From contig DGPL01000025.1 of NCBI GenBank assembly GCA_002390425.1, forward strand, positions 1 to 24,214: a stretch of 24,214 nt of DNA. The letters run 5' to 3'. Made by a program: the position numbers and the translations under genes. Below, in pieces: positions 17,307 to 24,214 of this stretch. Source of the DNA: Kordiimonadaceae bacterium UBA4441 (GTDB lineage: Bacteria; Pseudomonadota; Alphaproteobacteria; Sphingomonadales; Emcibacteraceae). Position 1 is the first letter of the stretch, and each line of letters starts with the position of its first letter. Under the pieces are notes generated by a model. The model searched no databases. It was not told where the DNA came from and worked only from the letters and a program-made list of their open reading frames with translations.

Positions 17307-19502
17307 ATGAGTAAGTATATAGTGTCTGCAGTATATGTAGGCCTACTTTCCTCCACAGTGCTAACGCCGACATTATCAAATGCTGCCGATGTTGAGGAAG
17401 ACGCCCTAAGCGAAGCATCAATCGTCACATACGAAGCCGATTTTTTTATTCAATATGATCCCGTATCCCTTCTGGATATGCTGCAACGCATTCCTGGTAT
17501 ATCTGATGTCTTAAACAGCGGACGAAGAGGGCAAGGACGCGGACAACGTGGTTTCGGAAATTCCGGTGATCAAATTTTAATTGACGGAAAAAGACTTGCT
17601 GGAAAATCAAATAATATTAATGATACTCTTTCACGCATTCCATCAACGCAAGTTGTTAAAATTGATTTGATCCGCGGTGCCTCTAGCGGGCTAGATGTAC
17701 AAAGTGATGGTTTGGTTATTAATATTATCCTCGCAGAAGGAGCATCACAATCAACAACTTTTGTCCGAGTGATGGGGGAATATACATTTGACCATAAATT
17801 TCTTCCTCAATTTTTAGTATCTCACAACGGTGCAAAGGGAAATTTAAATTACACCTTTAGCGTTGAGCGTAAAAATGACAATGGTTATCGTCCAATGGAA
17901 GAAATATTCTTTGATGAACTTGATAATCAGACAGGAACTCAAAATATTGAACATGAGTTTGGGTTCCGTGCTTGGAATTTCACAACAAACCTTGGTTATA
18001 ATTTTGAGGATGGTGCCGAACTTCGTCTAAATGGCCTCTTTGAGCCTAATCAATTTTTCTTCCACGAAGAACGCGTTGAACTCGGTGGTGATCCAGATAG
18101 TTTAATCTGGGACCGCGATACGGATAATGGACGCTGGGAAGTGGGAGGTGATTATTCAAGAAACCTTGGCTTTTTAGGACGTTCAAAAACGCTTTTCGTC
18201 GTTAATCGTGGTACTGAAGATACTGAAGTATTCAGACAACGTGATTTAACTGACCCCCAATACACCTACCGTGAAGAATTTACCGACGCTGTCAGAAGTG
18301 AGAAAATCTTCAGGACTTCTATTACGCCAACTATTGCTGCGGGACAAACCATTGAGATTGGTGGTGAAGTAGCCATTAACACATTTGATAAGGTTTTTAA
18401 TAGCTTTGACCGTGATGAAGCGCCAGATCCGCTGCAGTTAAAGTCAGCAGATAACGTAGAAATTCAAGAAAACCGTTACGAGGTTTTTGCCATTCACAGT
18501 TATAACATCACGCCAAAATTTGTGATGCAAAGCTCACTAACGACAGAATTTTCTAATATTATTGCTGATAACATCTTTGCAGATAACACGGTCGATAGAC
18601 GAGATACGAGCCTCACTTATTTAAAGCCAAGAGTAAATTTCAGATATGATTATACTGAACGTGATCAAATGAGATTGACCGTAGAGAAGAAAGTAAGTCA
18701 GTTAAGATTTGATAGCTTTGTAACATCATATGATGCCCAAAATGATGAAGTTAGAGTAGGGAACACGGAACTGCTTCCAACACAAACTTGGGAATTTGTA
18801 CTTGGTTATGAACACCGACTTGCCAATGACGCGGGCACGTTTGAAGGGCAGGCTTATTACCATCACCGCATTGACCATCAAACGCGAATTGATTTTACGG
18901 AATATCGTGATGACATTGGTGGAAATATTATCACGGTAGATGAATTTTTTAATTTACCACCTTCAGCAGCACTGCGCGATGAAACTGATTTTGTTCCGAC
19001 ACAAGGCAACATCGATAGCGCTTACATTTATGGTATCGATCTAAAAAGCAATTTACGTCTCGGATTTATTGGCGTACCAGATGCAGTATTATCACTAGGA
19101 TACCGATTTGAAAAACGTCGCTCTCTTGATCAATTTACACAATTGATGCGTAATTTTGCCCGTCACTCTGATCATGTTTATAATATCAATTATCGACACG
19201 ATATTACAAGTATCGGACTGGCTTATGGTTTTATTTTTAACATTAGAAGCGATTGGGCAAATTATGACATGCGATACTTCCAACCTCAAAGTCCATCAGC
19301 ACGTATGAGTGCATTTGCAGAATATAACTTATCACAGACAATAAAAATGCGTTTAGACCTTATTGAAATAACTGGTTCGCAAGGGCATCAAACAACGATA
19401 AGATATACAGATCATATTCGCTTTAATGAAATTAATGCCCGCGAAGAACGCGAAAATAATAAACCCCGTGCCCTCCAAGTTTCATTGCAAGGAAGCTTTT
19501 AA
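17307..19502 (+). CDS. TonB-dependent receptor, array member 4
   Basis: 731 residues. Signal peptide to SNA|AD; likely TonB box SIVTY; VSLLDMLQRIPG; the shortest plug insert (NSGRRGQGRGQR); GDQILIDGKRLAGKSNNINDTLSR; IRGASSGLDVQSDGLVINI. The barrel has ENRYEVFAIHSYN, TVEKKVSQLRFDSFVTSYD and IDFTEYRDD, with FFNLPPSAALRD shared with member 1, and ends QGSF. A GGGA lies 11 bases before the ATG, so ribosome binding looks weak. An outer-membrane TonB-driven transporter is certain at family level; the substrate is not known. Confidence 0.9.
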   Translation: MSKYIVSAVYVGLLSSTVLTPTLSNAADVEEDALSEASIVTYEADFFIQYDPVSLLDMLQRIPGISDVLNSGRRGQGRGQRGFGNSGDQILIDGKRLAGKSNNINDTLSRIPSTQVVKIDLIRGASSGLDVQSDGLVINIILAEGASQSTTFVRVMGEYTFDHKFLPQFLVSHNGAKGNLNYTFSVERKNDNGYRPMEEIFFDELDNQTGTQNIEHEFGFRAWNFTTNLGYNFEDGAELRLNGLFEPNQFFFHEERVELGGDPDSLIWDRDTDNGRWEVGGDYSRNLGFLGRSKTLFVVNRGTEDTEVFRQRDLTDPQYTYREEFTDAVRSEKIFRTSITPTIAAGQTIEIGGEVAINTFDKVFNSFDRDEAPDPLQLKSADNVEIQENRYEVFAIHSYNITPKFVMQSSLTTEFSNIIADNIFADNTVDRRDTSLTYLKPRVNFRYDYTERDQMRLTVEKKVSQLRFDSFVTSYDAQNDEVRVGNTELLPTQTWEFVLGYEHRLANDAGTFEGQAYYHHRIDHQTRIDFTEYRDDIGGNIITVDEFFNLPPSAALRDETDFVPTQGNIDSAYIYGIDLKSNLRLGFIGVPDAVLSLGYRFEKRRSLDQFTQLMRNFARHSDHVYNINYRHDITSIGLAYGFIFNIRSDWANYDMRYFQPQSPSARMSAFAEYNLSQTIKMRLDLIEITGSQGHQTTIRYTDHIRFNEINAREERENNKPRALQVSLQGSF

Positions 19503-19573
19503 TTACAAATAATTAGCTAATAATTATTACTTCACAATAAATTGAACATAAAACATTACATTATATGAAATTG

Positions 19574-19599
19574 TTATAACATAACCCTTGATTATTATG
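19574..19599. promoter_or_regulatory. Intergenic element copy D
   Basis: TTATAACATAAC (19574-19585), two bases, TTGATTATTATG (19588-19599), inside the longest gap of the array (19503-19789). GTTATAAC at its start is itself a palindrome. It is about 190 bases before member 5. The remainder of that gap shows three related ATTGTAAT-like words but no gene. Confidence 0.5.
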
Positions 19600-19789
19600 G
19601 TTAATTCTTCTATGTCTCAACATGATTTGTAACATTTCTTTTAATCATTGTAATCTGCAAGGATTGTAATTTCGTAAGCAAAAGAGAAAATATTATTTAT
19701 CAACATCAGTTCTCTAAATCATAACCCTTATTTAAGATTTATGCTCTATAGAATACGAATACATTTTAACTTTTTTATTTATAAGTACC

Positions 19790-21979
19790 ATGCACAAAAA
19801 AATTATATCTCTTCTTTTACTCGGATCTACTTTTAATAGCCCTGCCTATGCGGCCGGCCAAGCAGACGATCCTGTAGCTGAATATTCATCAATCACAAGA
19901 TATAGTTTCGACTATTTTGCAGAATTTGCCCCTGTTACCCTTCTTGATATGCTTCAACGTATTCCTGAAGCTCAACAAATACTTGCACAGAGTACTGGCG
20001 GTAACAATCGCGGCCAAGGGGGCGGCAGGCGTGGTTTTGGTGCCGGCGGTGATCAAATTTTGATTAACGGTAAAAGACTGTCCGGTAAGGCTAATAACAT
20101 TAGTGATACCATGGCACGAGTTTCAGCGGGTACCGTAAAAGAAATTCAACTTATCCGCGGAGCCGTCGAAGGACTTGATGTACAAAGTGAAGGTTTGGTT
20201 ATCAATATCCAATTAGAAGCCGGCATATCGACTTCGACAACTTTCTGGAATGTTGGTGGTGTTTATTATGAAGGATTTGATGTTAATCCAACATTCACAT
20301 TTTCACATAGCGGATCTTCTGGTAAATTTGAATATTTGTTTGGTGTCGAAAGAAAACATTTCGAATTTCATTTTGACCGTGATGAAATATATACCAATGC
20401 TGATGGTGAACGTACAGAATCATTATTTGTTGAAGGTGATTTCATTCGCCCAAGCACGGCCTTTACGACCAATCTTACATATGCTTTTAAAGAACACGGG
20501 ACATTACGCTTAAACGGACTTTATGAACCACGCAGCAATGATGGTCAGGAACTTCGTATTGAAGAAGGTGACGGGGCATTTTACCGCCGTACACCGCGCG
20601 AATCAACAGGTAGCCGCTGGGAAATTGGTGGAGATTATGAACGACAATTAGGATCTTTAGGGCAATTAAAAACCTTATTCGTTGCTAATCGCGATCAACA
20701 AGATGAATTCGATGAACGTTTTAGTGCGCCTGACGCGACTTTCAATAGCCAAAGTTTAACGGAAATCACAAATCGTTCCGAAAGAATTTTACGCGCCTCA
20801 TTAACACGTCCTATTTTTGGTAATCAAACTTTGGAATTAGGTGGCGAGGGTGCATTTAACACATTCGACCAAAAATTCGATCAGTTAACCTTTAGCGATG
20901 AAAACACCATAAGCTCAATTGATGCGCAAGATGAAGTTGAAATTGGCGAAAAACGTTATGAAGTTTTTGGTATCCATAACTATAACTTTAGTAATGCGAT
21001 CTCCTTACAAAGCTCACTAATTACAGAGTTTTCGACAATTACTGCGGATACGATCATTCCGACAGGTGGTGTTAGTCGTCGTCAAACAAGTTTTACTTTT
21101 CTAAAACCACGATTTAATGCCCGCTATGATATTACCGAAACTGATCAGCTTCGGTTACTTGCTGAAAAAGAAGTGAGTCAACTTGATTTTGGCAACTTTA
21201 TTACCCGTTGGGATAATGCGGCCCAAGTATTAATCGAAGGAAACACGGCAATTAAGCCTCAAGAAAGATGGCGTTATTCTGCAACACTAGAACACCGCTT
21301 TGCCAAAAATTTGGGAACTGTACAAGTTGAAGTATTTTATGCGGATTTCAAAGACTTTATCGGTAATGTTGATTTTAGTGAATATCAAGATGAGCTAGGA
21401 AATGTGGTAACAGCTGACCAATATTTCGCTTTGCCGCCAAGTGATGGTTTAAGAGATGCGACATCATTCACTGCCCGAAGCGGTAACATTCGTAAAGCCA
21501 CTGCTTATGGCGCAAGGTTAATAAGTAATATTAGACTTGATAATCTTGGTGTTACGGGCGGCGTAATAAATGTTAATTATCTTTATGCTCGTAGAAGAAC
21601 AACCGACCAATTTACTGGTGAAGAACGCCGCTGGGACCGTAGGTCAGATCATGACTTAAGAGTAGGTTACCGCCAAGATTTAAATGAATGGCGTGTTTCT
21701 TACGGTGTAAATGCCCGATATAGAAGTGATTTTGAGAGGTTCTTCATTAGATATTATTGGCCTAATAGTCCTGCAATTGAACTTGGTACTTTCGCAGAAA
21801 TGATTATATTTGATGGGATTAGAGCACGTATTGAGGGCTCACAATTAACCGGAAAAAGACAAGAATCTATTCTTATTAACTATTCTGATCACATTCGTTT
21901 TAACGATGTAACCAGAATTGATGATCGCCGCACACGTACCGCTCAGGAAATAATGTTTTCTTTGCAAGGTACTTTTTAA
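19790..21979 (+). CDS. TonB-dependent receptor, array member 5
   Basis: 729 residues and the most diverged member. Signal peptide to AYA|AGQ; candidate TonB box SSITRY; VTLLDMLQRIPE (E replaces the usual G); insert AQSTGGNNRGQGGGRR; GDQILINGKRLSGKANNISDTMAR; IRGAVEGLDVQSEGLVINI. In the barrel, the family TVEKKVSQL becomes LLAEKEVSQLDFGNFITRWD, and WRYSATLEHRF replaces WEF-x-x-x-YEHR. It ends QGTF. The ribosome site is weak and the gene has the longest upstream region of the array, so separate regulation is possible. The function is outer-membrane, TonB-driven uptake of an unknown ligand. Confidence 0.9.
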   Translation: MHKKIISLLLLGSTFNSPAYAAGQADDPVAEYSSITRYSFDYFAEFAPVTLLDMLQRIPEAQQILAQSTGGNNRGQGGGRRGFGAGGDQILINGKRLSGKANNISDTMARVSAGTVKEIQLIRGAVEGLDVQSEGLVINIQLEAGISTSTTFWNVGGVYYEGFDVNPTFTFSHSGSSGKFEYLFGVERKHFEFHFDRDEIYTNADGERTESLFVEGDFIRPSTAFTTNLTYAFKEHGTLRLNGLYEPRSNDGQELRIEEGDGAFYRRTPRESTGSRWEIGGDYERQLGSLGQLKTLFVANRDQQDEFDERFSAPDATFNSQSLTEITNRSERILRASLTRPIFGNQTLELGGEGAFNTFDQKFDQLTFSDENTISSIDAQDEVEIGEKRYEVFGIHNYNFSNAISLQSSLITEFSTITADTIIPTGGVSRRQTSFTFLKPRFNARYDITETDQLRLLAEKEVSQLDFGNFITRWDNAAQVLIEGNTAIKPQERWRYSATLEHRFAKNLGTVQVEVFYADFKDFIGNVDFSEYQDELGNVVTADQYFALPPSDGLRDATSFTARSGNIRKATAYGARLISNIRLDNLGVTGGVINVNYLYARRRTTDQFTGEERRWDRRSDHDLRVGYRQDLNEWRVSYGVNARYRSDFERFFIRYYWPNSPAIELGTFAEMIIFDGIRARIEGSQLTGKRQESILINYSDHIRFNDVTRIDDRRTRTAQEIMFSLQGTF

Positions 21980-21995
21980 GAGATATCTCTTTTTA
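21978..21995 (+). terminator. Possible weak terminator after receptor array
   Basis: AAGAG, loop ATAT, CTCTT followed by a short T-run, overlapping the stop of member 5. The stem is only five bases and AT-rich, so it is a weak candidate. A second small hairpin, GTCGAT/ATCGAC with GTTTT after it, lies at 22048-22070. Confidence 0.25.
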
Positions 21996-22093
21996 TAAAG
22001 GCTTTTTCGTAAACTCTGTCCGATTATTATTGTCAAATTACCAATTAGTCGATAACCTAATCGACGTTTTAAAACATTAGGATAGGTGTTAAA

Positions 22094-22399
22094 TTGTTTA
22101 TTCGCTTTTTAATCATTTGCATGATGTTTCTCTCAACTCTTACTTCTTCGGTATTCGCCGATAATAGTAAAGGGGAAGAAGCATATCAAGCAGGAAATTA
22201 TGACGTTGCATTGGTTGAATTTACCAAAGCCGCTGATGAAGGGGATATGAACGCACAATTTAATTTAGGGGTGATGTATGAACATGGTCATGGCGTCGAT
22301 CAAAGTGACCTAAAAGCGGCTGAGTGGTATCAACTTGCTGCTGATAATGGTCATCCGGAAGCACCGATGGCTTTACAATTGCTATATGAATATTTTTAA
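22094..22399 (+). CDS. Secreted Sel1-repeat protein (101 aa)
   Basis: The frame opens at a TTG (22094) preceded by AGGATAGGTG; the next ATG (22121) would truncate the signal peptide, so TTG is preferred. Residues 1-22 are a signal peptide (SSVFA|DN). The rest consists of helical repeats: YQAGNYDVALVEFTKAADEGD, then AQFNLGVMYEHGHGVDQSDLKAAEWYQLAADNGHPEA, a typical Sel1/TPR-like unit of about 36 residues (A-x2-LG-x-MY, then AAEWY-x-LAADNGH). Such proteins act as protein-binding scaffolds, here in the periplasm. It overlaps in function and position with the next gene, which starts 11 bases on; the two are probably one transcript. Confidence 0.8.
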   Translation: MFIRFLIICMMFLSTLTSSVFADNSKGEEAYQAGNYDVALVEFTKAADEGDMNAQFNLGVMYEHGHGVDQSDLKAAEWYQLAADNGHPEAPMALQLLYEYF

Positions 22400-22410
22400 G
22401 GTTATATAAA

Positions 22411-22920
22411 ATGTTAAATTTAAACACTGTCAAATCAGTCCTAACTTTCCTCATTTTGCTTATATTATTGCCGATTTCAAATGCATTAGCGGGTTATGAA
22501 GAAGCGAAAGAAGCTTATGATGATCGCCGTTTTGAAGAGGCTTTTGAAGGCTTTACGGAAGCGGCCGAAGATGGCCACATGTTAGCCCAATATTACTTAG
22601 CCGTTATGTATGCAACAGGTCGCACTCTCCCTAGAGATGACGTTACGGCTTATAAATGGTTTATGAAAGCCGCACTTCAAGGACACCCAATTTCACAGGG
22701 TAATATCGGTACAATGAAATTAAATGCACGTGGCACTGACTTTGATGTAACGGGTTCTTATTTTTGGTTCATATTAGCCGAAGACGGCGGTTTTGAAAAA
22801 GCACGTAAATTTATGTGGCGTGTCACAAATTACATGGAACGCGATGATATCAATAGCATTCAAGCAAAAGCCGCAGAATGGATAAAAGAAAACCGCGGAG
22901 AGCGTCCAGAAGAAGGCTAA
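22411..22920 (+). CDS. Secreted Sel1-repeat protein (169 aa)
   Basis: A signal peptide (hydrophobic 12-23, ending ALAG) is followed by Sel1-like helical repeats: YDDRRFEEAFEGFTEAAEDGH, AQYYLAVMYATGRTLPRDDVTAYKWFMKAALQGHP, and a third, less regular one (GNIGTMKLNARGTDFDVTGSYFWFILAEDGG), then a charged C-terminal helix. It is a larger relative of the preceding gene, likely arising by duplication of the same module. It should be periplasmic and mediate protein-protein contacts; no enzymatic motif is visible. The neighbouring dipeptidase gene follows after 21 bases, making an apparent three-gene operon. Confidence 0.82.
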   Translation: MLNLNTVKSVLTFLILLILLPISNALAGYEEAKEAYDDRRFEEAFEGFTEAAEDGHMLAQYYLAVMYATGRTLPRDDVTAYKWFMKAALQGHPISQGNIGTMKLNARGTDFDVTGSYFWFILAEDGGFEKARKFMWRVTNYMERDDINSIQAKAAEWIKENRGERPEEG

Positions 22921-22941
22921 ACTTAGTAGGGGAGAGTAACA

Positions 22942-23988
22942 TTGCAAATGCTTCAGAAGTTCGTTTTTGTCGTTTTAATTGCTTGTATGAGCGGGAACTT
23001 ACAAGCACAACAATATGAAATCGGAGAAAAACCGCCTGCCGCTCAGCAAAACTTAATACCTATGCTTGGCGAATATCATTTGGGTGAAGAAAAAATCATC
23101 ATCCGTGAAGATGGCGGAAGGCTCCACGCGATTATTAACCCTACATTTGATGGTTCTTCACCTGATACCATGAAAGACTGGCCTCTAAGCTTTATAGCAC
23201 CTGGTAAATATACCTATAGCTTTCGCGGGGAATTTGCGACATTCATTTTTCAATTCTATAGTGACGGCAAGTCAAAATCAATTGTGATCAATAATGTAAC
23301 CTATAATCGTAATAATATTGAACCAAGCAATGGTAATACCTTTAAGGTGGAACTTGATAAAACGATTGACGAATATATCGAAGATGCGCTTGCTGCATCG
23401 CCGCCTAAAGAAAAAGGCGATTTTAGAGAACCTGATCTAGTCGACGTCACGACTGTCCTTGAAAATGTAAAATTAGATGTTCGTTACGCTACGACAAATA
23501 ATTTCTTAAATGCACCAACATATTCAGAAGCAAAAAGTTTTCTTCATCGTCCTGCCGTTATGGCGTTAAATGAAGCAAATAAAAGATTTAATGCAATGGG
23601 ATATGGCATTGTCGTTCATGATGCTTATCGTCCATGGTATGTGACTAAAATTTTCTGGGATGCTACAGAGGGAGATGAGCGTAATTTTGTTGCCAATCCT
23701 GATAATGGATCCATTCACAACAGAGGAAGCGCCATTGATCTCACTCTTTACGAATTAAAAACTGGTGAAGTAATCAAAATGGTCGGAACATATGATGAAA
23801 TGACAGATCGTTCTTATCCCGAATATATGGGAGGTACTGCTTTAGAGAGATGGCACCGCGCATTACTGCGTCATGTTATGGAAGATGTCGGCTTTACAGT
23901 ATTAGAGAACGAATGGTGGCATTTCGATTATAAAGATTGGCAAGAATATCCTATTTTAAATAATACATTTGATGAATTAGCACGATAG
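22942..23988 (+). CDS. VanX-type D-Ala-D-Ala dipeptidase (peptidase M15D) with extra N-terminal domain
   Basis: Zinc dipeptidase, expected to split D-Ala-D-Ala. From the TTG at 22942 (348 residues): zinc ligands His259 and Asp266 in SIHNRGSAID, His327, catalytic Glu324 in ENEWWHFDY, and Arg230 in HDAYRPW; the E-x2-H spacing equals VanX. The TTG start is chosen because GGGGAG lies seven bases before it and 13 before the next ATG. The leader ends LQA|QQ; LIAC at residues 12-15 also matches a lipobox, so a lipoprotein is possible. Residues 35-150 (MLGEYHLGEEKIIIRED, beta-rich) resemble a DUF3471-like domain and are absent from minimal VanX. It likely works in the periplasm, where it would release D-Ala from peptides. 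No vanH/vanA-like genes are here, so resistance is not implied. Confidence 0.88.
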   Translation: MQMLQKFVFVVLIACMSGNLQAQQYEIGEKPPAAQQNLIPMLGEYHLGEEKIIIREDGGRLHAIINPTFDGSSPDTMKDWPLSFIAPGKYTYSFRGEFATFIFQFYSDGKSKSIVINNVTYNRNNIEPSNGNTFKVELDKTIDEYIEDALAASPPKEKGDFREPDLVDVTTVLENVKLDVRYATTNNFLNAPTYSEAKSFLHRPAVMALNEANKRFNAMGYGIVVHDAYRPWYVTKIFWDATEGDERNFVANPDNGSIHNRGSAIDLTLYELKTGEVIKMVGTYDEMTDRSYPEYMGGTALERWHRALLRHVMEDVGFTVLENEWWHFDYKDWQEYPILNNTFDELAR

Positions 23989-24015
23989 TTTAGTTTAAAA
24001 CTAGTAAGGGCCATT

Positions 24016-24214
24016 ATGCGGGAACCAATACAATATGATGAAGTAACAGGCCTCCCTGAACGGGGACACCTTTGGTCATTATTGGATGATAGCCTTAAAA
24101 TGGTACGCCGCAATAAAATGAATGCCGGTGTACTGCTTATTAAACTTAATGACTTATCCAATATAACGGATAGCTTAGGCCAGAGTAGTGCAAATTGTAT
24201 CCCGTCAGACCAAG
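24016..24214 (+). CDS. GGDEF-domain protein, 5' end only; probably degenerate
   Basis: The gene starts at ATG 24016 with AAGGG five bases upstream and runs off the right edge after 66 codons. DEVTGLPERGHLWSLLDD matches the DxLTGLxNR start of a GGDEF domain, and the next segment (VLLIKLNDLSNITDSLGQSS) aligns to the usual I-D-L-D-x-F-K-x-I-N-D-x-x-G-H. At the first metal-binding aspartate there is Lys43 and at the next Asn45, and GH has become GQ. The diguanylate cyclase activity is thus doubtful; an EAL domain further on is a common arrangement for such degenerate GGDEF units, but that part is not visible. Confidence 0.7.
   Translation, partial: MREPIQYDEVTGLPERGHLWSLLDDSLKMVRRNKMNAGVLLIKLNDLSNITDSLGQSSANCIPSDQ

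Larger units (their letters stand above)
10327..21979 (+). repeat. Tandem array of five paralogous TonB-dependent receptor genes
   Basis: Five full-length genes at 10327, 12618, 14953, 17307 and 19790 share one architecture: a signal peptide, an N-terminal TLLDMLQ-like motif, a glycine/arginine-rich insert, GDQILI(N/D)GKRL, IRGA-x-x-GLDVQS, a barrel with KKVSQL or EVSQL, and a terminal F. The stretch TLLDML...GLDVQSQGLV is the most alike; loops of the barrel differ. All are intact, which argues for maintained function rather than decaying duplicates. Confidence 0.9.

Noticed and set aside
19512..19521. ATTAGCTAAT palindrome after array member 4
   Set aside because: Too short, with no supporting second copy; expected by chance in AT-rich spacers.
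10327..21979. SusC/SusD glycan utilisation locus
   Set aside because: There is no SusD lipoprotein, no glycoside hydrolase, and the receptors lack the N-terminal CarboxypepD_reg-like domain of SusC.
22942..23988. Vancomycin-resistance cluster
   Set aside because: No VanH or VanA/D-Ala-D-Lac ligase gene is present, and stand-alone VanX-like dipeptidases commonly serve nutrition or cell-wall recycling in Gram-negatives.

Overview
The window is an AT-rich stretch of a Gram-negative chromosome. I infer an alphaproteobacterium, probably marine and of a low-GC lineage. The grounds are six TonB-dependent outer-membrane receptors, a secreted protein resembling the Caulobacter CC0125/CC1285 family, and strong Shine-Dalgarno sites on most housekeeping-like genes. 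This placement rests on gene families only; there is no rRNA to confirm it. I saw no tRNA, rRNA, CRISPR array, transposase or phage gene. The two ends cut through genes.

Left part (1-4571): a minus-strand pair made of a four-helix membrane protein and a secreted alpha/beta-hydrolase running off the left edge; then a PLP-dependent group II decarboxylase (+) tail-to-tail with an OsmC-family peroxidase-like gene (-); then a MazG-like nucleotide pyrophosphohydrolase and a small secreted CC0125-like protein (+).

Middle part (4572-10132): a 925-residue TonB-dependent receptor with its own candidate promoter and an upstream inverted repeat. It is followed after 28 bases by a membrane sensor histidine kinase whose reading frame is broken at a run of seven A residues. 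Abutting its end on the other strand is a class C beta-lactamase-like serine hydrolase with a C-terminal DUF3471-like domain.

Right part (10142-24214): the outstanding feature is five consecutive, same-strand, full-length paralogous TonB-dependent receptors (10327-21979, 729-746 residues). Each has its own signal peptide, a glycine/arginine-rich insert in the plug and a terminal phenylalanine. They are separated by 86-287 base gaps. Three of these gaps carry a conserved bipartite element (TTATAAYATAAC, two bases, TTGATTRTTATG), and a fourth carries its first half. Downstream on the same strand come two small secreted Sel1-repeat proteins, a periplasmic VanX-type D-Ala-D-Ala dipeptidase with an extra N-terminal beta-rich domain, and the start of a GGDEF protein whose metal-binding positions look degenerate.

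Taken together, the region looks like an outer-membrane uptake locus. Receptors would import a substrate that is too large or scarce for porins, and nearby periplasmic hydrolases (serine hydrolase, D-Ala-D-Ala dipeptidase) hint at peptide or muropeptide substrates. That substrate is an inference from neighbourhood only. The five-receptor array with a shared intergenic element is the best candidate for an undescribed system: a tandemly amplified receptor family with possibly coordinated or alternative expression.
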